DNA of 64,000 nucleotides from a bacterium (GTDB lineage Bacteria; Bacteroidota; Bacteroidia; NS11-12g; UBA955): NCBI GenBank assembly GCA_029945665.1, contig JAQSCZ010000121.1, positions 1 to 64,000 of the forward strand, read 5' to 3'. Shown piece by piece: positions 24,213 to 33,500 of this stretch (position 1 is its first letter; each line of letters starts with the position of its first letter). The notes under the pieces were generated by a model. It saw only the letters and a program-made list of their open reading frames with translations, ran no database searches and was not told where the DNA came from. The position numbers and the translations under genes were made by a program.

Positions 24213-26024
24213 ATGCAACAACCCATCAGAAACATCGCGATTATCGCCCACGTTGACCACGGTAAAACTACACTAGTTGACAAAATTTTACACCATTGTA
24301 ATTTATTCAGAGACAATGAGGAATCAGGAGATTTAATCCTGGATAGCAACGATTTGGAAAGAGAAAGAGGAATCACTATTTTTTCAAAAAACGTATCTGT
24401 ACAGTACAAAGGCATTAAAATCAACATCATCGATACCCCCGGTCACGCTGACTTTGGAGGTGAGGTAGAACGTGTTTTGAAAATGGCCGATGGTGTTGTT
24501 CTATTAGTAGACGCTTTTGAAGGTCCGATGCCACAAACGCGTTTCGTTTTACAAAAAGCTTTGGCACTTGGATTAAAACCAATTCTATTGGTAAATAAGG
24601 TAGACAAAGACAATTGCCGTCCAGAAGAGGTACACGAATCAGTTTTTGATTTGTTTTTTAACTTGGATGCAACAGAAGAGCAATTAAATTTCCCAACCAT
24701 TTACGGAAGTAGTAAGCAAGGTTGGATGAGTACAGATTATAAAGTAAAAACTGATAATATCAGTCCTTTGTTGGATTGTATTTTGGATTATGTGCCTGCG
24801 CCTCCAGTTCATGAAGGTACTTTACAAATGCAAATTACTTCATTAGACTTTAGCAATTACCTAGGTAGAATTGCCGTAGGAAAAATACACAGAGGAACGA
24901 TGAAGGACAACCAACCAGTTACATTGGTTAAAAACGATGGAACGATGGAAAAGATGCGTATTAAGGAATTATATACGTTCGAAGGTTTGGGTAAAAAGAA
25001 AGTTACAAATTTAATCAATGGTGATATTTGCGCCATTGTTGGAATAGAAAACTTCTCAATTGGCGATGTGGTAGCCGACTTTGACAATCCAGAGGGATTA
25101 GAATCGATTAAAATCGACGAGCCTACCATGAGTATGTTCTTCACCATTAACAACTCACCGTTTTTTGGTAAAGAAGGTAAATTCGTTACATCTAGGCACT
25201 TAAGAGACCGTTTATTTAAAGAGACAGAAAAGAATTTAGCTTTAAAGGTTGAGGAGACTGAGAGTCCAGATAGTTTATTGGTATATGGTAGAGGTGTATT
25301 GCACTTATCTATCCTTATAGAAACAATGAGAAGAGAAGGTTACGAATTACAAGTAGGGATGCCACGTGTTATTGTAAAAGAAATTGATGGTGTAAAACAC
25401 GAGCCAATTGAAATGTTGGTAGTAGATGTACCAGAAGAGTTTTCGGGTAAAGTCATTGAATTGGCTACCCAAAGAAAGGGTGAATTACAAATTATGCAAC
25501 CTAAGGGCGATATGCAGCATTTAGAATTCAAAATTCCTTCAAGAGGTTTGATGGGATTAAGAAGTAATATGTTAACTGCAACACAAGGTGAGGCTATTAT
25601 GGCGCATCGTTTTGTTGAATATGAGCCATGGAAAGGCGAAATTGGTGGTCGCTCAAATGGTTCCTTAGTGAGCATGGAGACTGGAGCCAGTACAGCTTAT
25701 TCAATTGAAAAAATGCAAGATAGAGGTTCATTCTTTGTCGATCCAGGAGAGGAAATATACGAAGGTCAGGTTGTTGGCGAAAATTCAAGACAAGATGATA
25801 TGGTATTGAACTTGGTAAGAGCTAAACAATTAACGAATTTTAGAGCAGCGGGTAAAGATGATAATTCAAGAATGATTCCGAAAAGACAATTTTCTTTGGA
25901 AGAAGCATTAGAATATATTCAAAAAGACGAATATGTAGAAATTACACCTAAGTCATTGCGTTTGAGAAAAATATATCTTAAACAGAACGAAAGAGATCGC
26001 AACTCTAAATCCATAATGTCGTAA
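24213..26024 (+). CDS. typA: Ribosome-associated GTPase TypA/BipA
   Basis: A 603-residue translational GTPase that helps 50S assembly and growth under cold or other stress. GTP-binding motifs: AHVDHGKTTL (10-19), RGITI (about 51-55), DTPGHADF (near 73-80) and NKVD (near 127-130), followed by domains II, III, V and the BipA-specific C-terminal domain (EPWKGEIGGRSNGSLVSMETG, then the basic tail RLRKIYL). Full length. Single-gene unit. Confidence 0.97.
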   Translation: MQQPIRNIAIIAHVDHGKTTLVDKILHHCNLFRDNEESGDLILDSNDLERERGITIFSKNVSVQYKGIKINIIDTPGHADFGGEVERVLKMADGVVLLVDAFEGPMPQTRFVLQKALALGLKPILLVNKVDKDNCRPEEVHESVFDLFFNLDATEEQLNFPTIYGSSKQGWMSTDYKVKTDNISPLLDCILDYVPAPPVHEGTLQMQITSLDFSNYLGRIAVGKIHRGTMKDNQPVTLVKNDGTMEKMRIKELYTFEGLGKKKVTNLINGDICAIVGIENFSIGDVVADFDNPEGLESIKIDEPTMSMFFTINNSPFFGKEGKFVTSRHLRDRLFKETEKNLALKVEETESPDSLLVYGRGVLHLSILIETMRREGYELQVGMPRVIVKEIDGVKHEPIEMLVVDVPEEFSGKVIELATQRKGELQIMQPKGDMQHLEFKIPSRGLMGLRSNMLTATQGEAIMAHRFVEYEPWKGEIGGRSNGSLVSMETGASTAYSIEKMQDRGSFFVDPGEEIYEGQVVGENSRQDDMVLNLVRAKQLTNFRAAGKDDNSRMIPKRQFSLEEALEYIQKDEYVEITPKSLRLRKIYLKQNERDRNSKSIMS

Positions 26025-26061
26025 ATAATGCACACAAAGTGGATATATATTCAAGAAAATA

Positions 26062-26092
26062 TTTGCAATTAATAAATAAATCCATATTTTTG
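26062..26092 (+). promoter_or_regulatory. Strong promoter of small lipoprotein
   Basis: TTTG (26062-26065), 19 bp, TATTTTTG (26085-26092), an exact consensus match 31 bp before the ATG. Confidence 0.85.
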
Positions 26093-26122
26093 CACCCAAT
26101 TTTAATTAAAAATCAATAAGAA

Positions 26123-26320
26123 ATGAAAAAATTATTTGTAATCGCTATCGCTGCATTTGCTTTCACAGCTTGCAACAATTCTGCTAAACCTGAAGAAACT
26201 ACTGCTACTGACTCTGCTGCAACTTCTGAAGTTGCTCCAGTTGCTCCAGAAGCTGCTCCAGTTGCTGTTGACACAATGGCTGCTCCAGCTACAACTCCTG
26301 AAGCTGCTCCAGCTAAGTAA
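26123..26320 (+). CDS. Small Ala/Pro/Glu-rich lipoprotein
   Basis: A 65-residue protein with a lipoprotein signal peptide ending FTAC (Cys17) and a low-complexity tail built from repeats of APVAPEAAP and TTPEAAPAK type. With consensus promoter and strong terminator on either side it looks like a highly expressed single gene, like the small abundant lipoproteins of the periplasm. It probably acts as a spacer or surface coat peptide. No function is known. Confidence 0.75.
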   Translation: MKKLFVIAIAAFAFTACNNSAKPEETTATDSAATSEVAPVAPEAAPVAVDTMAAPATTPEAAPAK

Positions 26321-26340
26321 TCCACAGTTTAAAAACTATT

Positions 26341-26374
26341 AAAAGCAGTTATTTTCGATAACTGCTTTTTTTTT
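26341..26374 (+). terminator. Terminator after small lipoprotein
   Basis: AAAAGCAGTTAT, loop TTTCG, ATAACTGCTTTT and a T run: a perfect 12-bp stem. Confidence 0.92.
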
Positions 26375-26389
26375 GTCGTTTTTTTGTTA

Positions 26390-26397
26390 TAATTTTG
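26390..26397 (+). promoter_or_regulatory. -7 element of a nearly leaderless transcript
   Basis: TAATTTTG lies only 5 bp before the ATG at 26403, so transcription would start at or next to the start codon. Confidence 0.5.
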
Positions 26398-26402
26398 TAC
26401 CA

Positions 26403-26747
26403 ATGAATAAACTATACACACTACTATTTTCATTATTTATATCCTTATCAGCTGCGAATGCCACCACTGCGCCGCTGCCAGTAACTTATAAAATGTACCC
26501 AAATCCTTTATCAGGTGCTGAGTTGCAAATCAAGTTTGACTTTGATTATAAGATTGGTCAAGTGTATATTTTTACCATTACCAATATCATTGGTCAAACG
26601 ACTTATACACATATTTTGACAGAAGATGAAGTAAAAAAAGGAATTTTTACCATCGACACTGAAGAAATCAAGTTAGACAAAGGCATTTACCTAACTAAAA
26701 TGGTAAATGGTGACCACAGTTCAGTTCAAAAACTGGTGGTGCGTTAA
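26403..26747 (+). CDS. Small secreted T9SS type A-like protein
   Basis: A 114-residue protein: signal peptide 1-20 (ending AANAT), then a region that resembles only the type A sorting domain (YKMYPNPLSGAELQIKF, ITNIIGQ, LDKGIYLTKM). As with the gene at 12759 there is no cargo. ATG at 26403 gives a normal signal peptide; the upstream in-frame start at 26373 lies in the terminator. The stop overlaps the next ATG by one base. Confidence 0.65.
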   Translation: MNKLYTLLFSLFISLSAANATTAPLPVTYKMYPNPLSGAELQIKFDFDYKIGQVYIFTITNIIGQTTYTHILTEDEVKKGIFTIDTEEIKLDKGIYLTKMVNGDHSSVQKLVVR

Positions 26748-26959
26748 TGAAAGAGATTACTTTCGAGCTACAAACCGAGTTTATTCCGCTTATTCAATTA
26801 CTTAAATATACAGGCATAGCCGATTCAGGTGCAGATGCCTCTTTCATGGTACTTAACCAAGAAGTATTGTGTAATGGCCTAATCGAGCTTAGAAAGCGTT
26901 ACAAGGTTGTAAAAGGCGATGTAATTGAAACTGCTGATACACGCATCTTAATTCACTAA
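26747..26959 (+). CDS. RNA-binding S4-domain protein (YbcJ-like)
   Basis: A 70-residue protein that is just one S4 domain (IPLIQLLKYTGIADSGADASFMVLNQEVLCNGLIELRKRYKVVKGDVI). Relatives bind structured RNA or the ribosome. It overlaps the previous stop by one base (TAATG) and is 6 bp before the GNAT gene, so the three are one transcript despite unrelated functions. Confidence 0.85.
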   Translation: MKEITFELQTEFIPLIQLLKYTGIADSGADASFMVLNQEVLCNGLIELRKRYKVVKGDVIETADTRILIH

Positions 26960-26965
26960 ATATTC

Positions 26966-27415
26966 ATGGTTAAAATTCGTGCTGCAGCGCCCGAAGATTG
27001 CAAATCAATTCATGCATTAATCATGGAATTGGCAGTCTACGAAAAAGCCCCTGAGAAGATGATTAATACCCCAGAGAATCTTTTAAGAGATGGGTTCGGC
27101 TCTCAACCACTTTATCAATGTTTTGTTGCCGAGCTTGATAATAATGTCATAGGTATTTCTTTTTGCTATACGCGCTATTCCACTTGGATTGGAAAAGTCC
27201 TGTATTTAGAAGATTTGATAGTAAATGAAAATTTTAGACGCCAAGGAATTGGTAAATTGTTGTTCGATCATACACTTTCTTATGCCAAACAAAATGCATT
27301 TGTAAGATTGACTTGGCAAGTGCTTGATTGGAACACCCCTGCTATTGAATTTTATAAACAATGGGACACTGTATTAGATTCCGAATGGGTAAACGCCCAC
27401 ATCGATATATTTTAG
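26966..27415 (+). CDS. GNAT acetyltransferase, spermidine/thialysine-type
   Basis: A 149-residue N-acetyltransferase. RRQGIGKLLFDHT (80s-90s) is the acetyl-CoA loop, and the start IRAAAPEDCKSIHALIMELAVYEKAPE and VLDWNTPAIEFYKQW are typical of the SAT1/SAT2 branch, which acetylates diamines, spermidine or thialysine. Substrate not certain. Confidence 0.85.
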   Translation: MVKIRAAAPEDCKSIHALIMELAVYEKAPEKMINTPENLLRDGFGSQPLYQCFVAELDNNVIGISFCYTRYSTWIGKVLYLEDLIVNENFRRQGIGKLLFDHTLSYAKQNAFVRLTWQVLDWNTPAIEFYKQWDTVLDSEWVNAHIDIF

Positions 27416-27534
27416 CTCATTTGCGTTATGGATGTTTGAAAATAATTCGATTAAATTCGCAGTTATTCTTTTATCTTGCAATCAATTGATATGACTTTGA
27501 ATTTTTATACTTTGAATTTTATGGTGATTCTAAT

Positions 27535-30396
27535 ATGAGGAAACTCTTATTCATTGTTTGTTTTTTATGCCTTGGACTACAAATGGCTGCACAAACACCC
27601 TTGTTCAAGGAACTCAAAATTATTTATAACGGCAAAGGCTTACAAATAACTTGTTTAATATTAGACAACGAAGGCATTATATGGTTAGGTGGCCCACAAG
27701 GTGTATTCACATACGATGGCGGTGAACTAACACAGATATATAATGCCAATAGAATGTCAAAGGCAATTATTTCCTTGTTTCAAGATTCAAAGGGAACTGT
27801 TTGGGCGGGTTCGAAAGGTGGAAATATATTGCAATTTATTAATTATAAAGATGTTGCTTTTGTCTCTCCAAACAACGCTCCAAAATCAGAAATAACTTGC
27901 ATTGCCGAAATGGATGACGGGACAATTTGTTTCGGGACCAAAGGCGAAGGATTTTTTTTATACAATCAAAACAAATTATTCAACTTTAAACCTACAAATA
28001 ATTTATCAGATAACACTATTAATTGTTTGATCAAAAACAGCAAAGGTGAAATGGTTACAGGTTGTAATTCAGGCATAATTTATTTTGCAATAAAAGGCAA
28101 TACTGTTCAAATTCTAAAAAGACTTGATAAGCTTTCTGGATTAAAGAATAACATAGTAAAGGCGCTTACCTATTACGGAAAAGAAGAACTAGTTATTGGT
28201 TATTACGAAAATGGAGCAAATCTATATAATGAGAAAACGAAAATTTTCAAAGATTGCAATATTGACGATGTCTCTATAAATACTATTCAAGTATTCGAAA
28301 ATGAATTGTGGCTGGGCACCGAAAACCAAGGCATTATTGATTGTGAATTTAGTTCAAATCCAAGCGTTAGAAATTTACAGATTTTAGAAAATTATGGGAT
28401 AATAAAAGTTCAAAAAATTCTAAATACGCCATTCTATTTTCAGATTATTCTGGGAGATAATAAAGTATTTGTTACCCAAGGAGAATGGATTCAGAAAATA
28501 ACAGTACCAGAGGAAATCAATAATTTACAACCCAAGGCAATTTCAGTCTCTAATGGCAACATATTAGCCGTATATGGTAATGGTATTTTTAAAAAATCTA
28601 TAGAATACAATTCAGAGTGGAAAGTGGTTAATCTTTTGTCTAAAATTGATTTTAAAAATGTGAGTTCAATTGTAACTGATAAAAACGATAATATATGGAT
28701 AGGTAGTTTGACTGAGGGGCTTTTTTGTTTTAATCAAAATTATAAAATGATTAAGCATTATGATCAGCTGACTGGGTTATTGGACGATTGTATCTACCGA
28801 TTAAAGCTGGTTGATGAATTCCTTTATTACGGGTGTAAAAATGGCCTAGGTTATATAGATATTAATGATTTCGAATTGCACATGAGTCAAACCGCTTTAA
28901 TGTCTGTATTCGATATTTGCAGTACAGGCGATAACACACTTTGGCTAGCCACCGATGGTAATGGAATTATACATTACAAAGAAACGGGGTCGCAATATTT
29001 CTTAGAAAAATTAGCCAAAGATAAAAAGATAATACATGGAATAGCAAGTAATAGCAATGGCAAAATATGGTATACTTCAATGTATTACGGACTCTATCTT
29101 TTGGATAATAATATAACAGAACCAATTAATTATTTAAAAAATACAACTTATTCAGGAATTAATACTTTTCTTATCGATAATAAAGATAATATTGTGACTT
29201 TTCACGATGATTTTATTTCAATTCTAAATCCAGAATCTAAGCAACAATACTCACTGATTGGTGATTTCGGTTTTAGTGCAATTAATTATACCAGTAACAT
29301 GGTCGTAAATTACATGGGTGCTTATTATTTAATGAGTCGCGATGGGATATATGTATATCAGCCTAACAGGTTTAATTTCATGAAGCAATTGCCGGCCTAC
29401 ATTAACAATATTAATGTTAATTTACAAGCTATTGAGAGTCATAATATCAGTAAGTTTTCATTAAAATATGATGAGAACCATCTGAATATAAAATTATTTT
29501 CACCTTGGTATGTCGATAACGATAAAATTCGATATATGTATGTGCTTAATGGTTTAAGTAAGGATACAGTTGTAACCTCCGATAATAATATCAATTTACC
29601 CAATCTGCCTGCTGGAACCTATACATTGAAAGTGCGACCTGTTATTGAAGGTTCTACAATTGACACACAATGGACTCAGAAAGTTTTTGTAATCAATAAA
29701 CCTTGGTATCGCTCAATCATTTTTATTGTTTTATGCATTTTTGGAGGCTTTTTTGTACTGTATACTATCAATAATAATTTTCTAAAAAACAGGAACCGAA
29801 GTAATGAAATTGAACGACAACGTTTGAGACAAGAAATCAAAATATTGAATAACCAAATCAATCCACATTTTTTGTTTAATAGTTTGAATAACTTAATTTC
29901 TATTATCGATATTGATATAGTAAATGCGAAAATTTATACAGCCCATCTGGCGGATTTTTATAGGTTAATTGTTGCTTATAAAGATAATTATGTAATCACG
30001 CTGGAAGAGGATCTGAAAATTTCAAGAATCTTTATTGCACTTCAAAATATTCGTTTTTCGGATGCAATTATTTACAAGGTTGAGGTAGCTACTTTCTATA
30101 TGAAATGTTATTTACCGCCCATGACCTTACAAATTTTGGTTGAAAATGCAATAAAGCACAATAAGGTTTCTCGCACCCAACCTCTGTTAATTAATATCAG
30201 TGTTGAAAAGGATTTTTTAATTATCAAAAATATTATTAGTCCCAAAGAGCATTTAGAAACGTCTACTAAGTCGGGGATAAAATTTATTTTAGATCGTTTT
30301 GATTTTGTTACTAAGGCCAAACCAGAAATCATTCAAACAAGTAAAGAATTTATTGTAAAAGTTCCGCTTATTTTCCAAGAACCACTTCCTGTTTAA
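27535..30396 (+). CDS. LytS-type sensor histidine kinase with beta-propeller
   Basis: A 953-residue membrane kinase. Signal peptide (ending MAAQ), about 700 residues of two-component-regulator propeller repeats (patterns such as NEGIIWLGG, KGTVWAGS, NDNIWIGS, NGKIWYTS) ending in a Y_Y_Y-type beta-sandwich (LPAGTYTLKVRP), one transmembrane helix near 725-745, a short coil, and a LytS-type kinase domain with NPHFLFNSLNNL where His778 is the phosphorylation site. The ATPase part has VENAIKHN. It senses a periplasmic or surface cue and should act on a LytTR regulator. The likely partner is at 36834-37607. Confidence 0.88.
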   Translation: MRKLLFIVCFLCLGLQMAAQTPLFKELKIIYNGKGLQITCLILDNEGIIWLGGPQGVFTYDGGELTQIYNANRMSKAIISLFQDSKGTVWAGSKGGNILQFINYKDVAFVSPNNAPKSEITCIAEMDDGTICFGTKGEGFFLYNQNKLFNFKPTNNLSDNTINCLIKNSKGEMVTGCNSGIIYFAIKGNTVQILKRLDKLSGLKNNIVKALTYYGKEELVIGYYENGANLYNEKTKIFKDCNIDDVSINTIQVFENELWLGTENQGIIDCEFSSNPSVRNLQILENYGIIKVQKILNTPFYFQIILGDNKVFVTQGEWIQKITVPEEINNLQPKAISVSNGNILAVYGNGIFKKSIEYNSEWKVVNLLSKIDFKNVSSIVTDKNDNIWIGSLTEGLFCFNQNYKMIKHYDQLTGLLDDCIYRLKLVDEFLYYGCKNGLGYIDINDFELHMSQTALMSVFDICSTGDNTLWLATDGNGIIHYKETGSQYFLEKLAKDKKIIHGIASNSNGKIWYTSMYYGLYLLDNNITEPINYLKNTTYSGINTFLIDNKDNIVTFHDDFISILNPESKQQYSLIGDFGFSAINYTSNMVVNYMGAYYLMSRDGIYVYQPNRFNFMKQLPAYINNINVNLQAIESHNISKFSLKYDENHLNIKLFSPWYVDNDKIRYMYVLNGLSKDTVVTSDNNINLPNLPAGTYTLKVRPVIEGSTIDTQWTQKVFVINKPWYRSIIFIVLCIFGGFFVLYTINNNFLKNRNRSNEIERQRLRQEIKILNNQINPHFLFNSLNNLISIIDIDIVNAKIYTAHLADFYRLIVAYKDNYVITLEEDLKISRIFIALQNIRFSDAIIYKVEVATFYMKCYLPPMTLQILVENAIKHNKVSRTQPLLINISVEKDFLIIKNIISPKEHLETSTKSGIKFILDRFDFVTKAKPEIIQTSKEFIVKVPLIFQEPLPV

Positions 30397-30508
30397 GTAG
30401 GTATTTATCTCGTTCACCTTTTGTTTATCCAATTTTGGTTTTAATAATTCTAATTTTATAGGATTTTAAGTTAAACTTGTTTTGCGTTCTAACTAAAACT
30501 ACTTAACT

Positions 30509-33500
30509 ATGAAACTAAAACTTACTATCACCCTCATGGGCATGGCGGTTCTATGGCCGTTTTTTAATGCAAATGCATGCACGGTTACCCCTTCGTTTAG
30601 CATTTCGAGTTCACACACCTGCGGTTTACCTACTATTGTTAGTGCTTATAACACTTCTAAAGGTAATTATAATAGCAAGGCCAAATATTATTGGAAAGTG
30701 AACAATATTATTACGGATTCTACAACCGGTATTGATTCCATCATAATTTTACTTAAACAAATTGGGGTTAATAAAATAAAATTAATAGTCAAAGATTCTG
30801 CAGGCTGTATCGACTCATCTGCCGCCCAAAGTATTACTGTAACTTCCAATGCCAAGACTATTCTGGATCAAAACGGTCTTTATACCTTAAATCCCACTTG
30901 GGTTAATTGCATTCAGTACATAACGAGTCCAGATACATTTAGCATTCGTTTTGAATCTGCTGATACCTTGAAAAAATTAAAAATACTTTGGGGCGATGGT
31001 ACAACAGATACTGCTGGTAGCAACCTTGCTCCAAATACTGTGAAATCGCATCTCTACAATACGTTGGGTATCTTTACAGTCAAAATTATTACACAAAATG
31101 GCGCTTGTACTGATACTGTTTATGGCACGGTATACAGTCAGAGACAGCCAACTGCTGGAATAATAGGGCCAACTGCTGGGAGTAACAGAGGTTGTGTGCC
31201 GCATACCCTTAGAATCGTCAATAATTCCTACAATATTTCCAATAATACCAACTTTGAAATCGATTGGGGTGTTGGTCCAGTAATGAAATTGCCTTATACA
31301 AGTGCCAATGATACACTTTACAATACTTATAGAACAGGAATTTGTGGTGCTTCTATTAAGATAACAGCAAGCAATGTTTGTGGTAATTCTGTTGCTACTT
31401 GGAATCCAATTGATATTAGCGATAAAGATATTGCGCGTTGGACGGTTGCCACAACATGTAATCCAGTTAAGCCGCATGTGTTCATAAATGCTTGTGTCGA
31501 TCGCTACTGTTTATTGCCAGATTTAAAAGAATATTTTTGGGATTTTGGCGATAGCACAACGGTAGGTTGGACTACTAGCAAAGCAAGTCAAAACCATATT
31601 TTTAAAACTGAAAAAGATTATATCATAACCATTATTGTAAAAAATGGTTGTGGTTATGACACATTTAAAGACATTGTAAGGGTTTATTACAATCCAATAG
31701 CAGGCTTTAATTTTAATACCAATCGAGGTTGCAAACCTTTAGCCGTTTCATTTACAGATACCTCAACTGGGAGAGGTCATACCCGATTGTGGACTGTCAA
31801 AGAAAATAGTACCACCAAAACGTTTACAGATTCAATATTCAATTATACTTTTACACAAGCGGGCGTTCACACCGTAGAACTTACAGTGACTAATCCTTGC
31901 GGCACTTCTACTGTTAAAAAAACATTCACGGTGAATGATAAACCAACGGCTAAGTTCAGTAATATTCCAGACAACTGTTCACCAACAACAGTAAATTTCA
32001 ACAACACTTCGACGTCTTATTTTAAAAATCCAAACTACCAGTGGGACTTTGGAGACAGTAGCACTAGCAATTTAAAAAGTCCGCCTAGTAAAATTTACAC
32101 GAAGACCGGAACCTATACAGTACGTTTGTTTGTTTCTGATAGTTGTGGAATGGATACATTTCAACAAACATTTACCGTTTTTGGATTGCCAAAAGCAATA
32201 TTAAGCGGCGATACTGTTGGATGCACCTTTGATTCATTAGTATTTAGTAACCAATCTACCAACGCTAATAATTTCAATTGGATGTGGGGAGATGGGAACA
32301 GTTTGAATACAACATCAATAGGAGTAGCTAAACATGTTTACACCCTGCCTGGCAATTATAAAGTTAGATTAATTGCTGCAGCAGGCACAGGTTGTAAAGA
32401 TACTGCATACCATACCTTAAGAATTAAGCCAGGAGCCAAGGCGGCATTTACTATTAATCTGCCATTTGCATGCGCACCTGCAACATTTAACTTTAAAAAT
32501 GAATCCGTTTTTGGGAAAGATTTTAATTGGTACGCCAATGGAAAATTTCTCTCAAATCAATTTAATTTACCCGATTCAATATTGTTAGCAGATAGCAGTA
32601 TTGTGCGTTTGAAATTAGTTGTAACTAGTAATTCTTCATGCCAAACAGACTCAATTGAAAAAATCTATTTTACCCCCAAAAATCCAAAAGCAATTATTAA
32701 TAACCGAGATTCAGGTTGTACATTGTTACAAGTTAATTTTACACAAGGGTCAACCTATGCCACAAAAAGCTATTGGAACTTAGGCAATGGTTTGACATCC
32801 AATTTAACTGCGCCCAATACAACTTATAAAGGCGCCAAAGTTCGAGATACTTTTTACTACCCTCAGTTGCTTGTTACGAACTGGGCTGGCTGCATGGATT
32901 CTGTGAAAACAACAATAAAAGTTTATCCTTCGCCAACAGCCTTATTTGTGATGGATAAATCCAATGGCTGTGGTCCATTGTCTGTTAATTTTACAAATCA
33001 ATCCAAGACCAATAATCAGGATTCTTTTAATACCTTAAATCACCAATGGATTTTTGGCAATGGCAATTCATCAAACTTGGCGAATGCTAACGCGGCGTTT
33101 AAAGCAAGCACTTTTAAAGATTCATTTTACAATATCAAACTTGTAATTACTTCCTTGAACGGGTGCACAGATACATCACAAATGACCGTTCAAGTATTCC
33201 CATTGCCTAGTATAGCATTTACCCCAGATAGGCGAGAGGGTTGTGCATTGTTGCCTGTGAATTTTTTAAATACATCTAAGCCACAAGATACAGGCTCCAT
33301 AAAAATAATGAGTTTTTTATGGCAATCTGGTAATGGTTTATCAAGTAATTTGGAAAACTTTAAAGCCTCTTATGGCAGCTCTTTATATAGCGATACCAAC
33401 TATCAAGTAAAATTAATAGGTTGGAGTGAACACGGTTGCGCAGATAGTGCAATTGATATAATTACCGTTCACCCAAATCCAATTGCAAAATTCACTTTGA

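Noticed and set aside
26113-26325. Ala/Ser-rich minus-strand frame opposite the small lipoprotein
   Set aside because: Low-complexity antisense of repeated codons; promoter, lipobox and terminator all support the plus strand.
30977-31477. 166-codon minus-strand frame
   Set aside because: Shadow inside the giant PKD gene with no plausible protein features.
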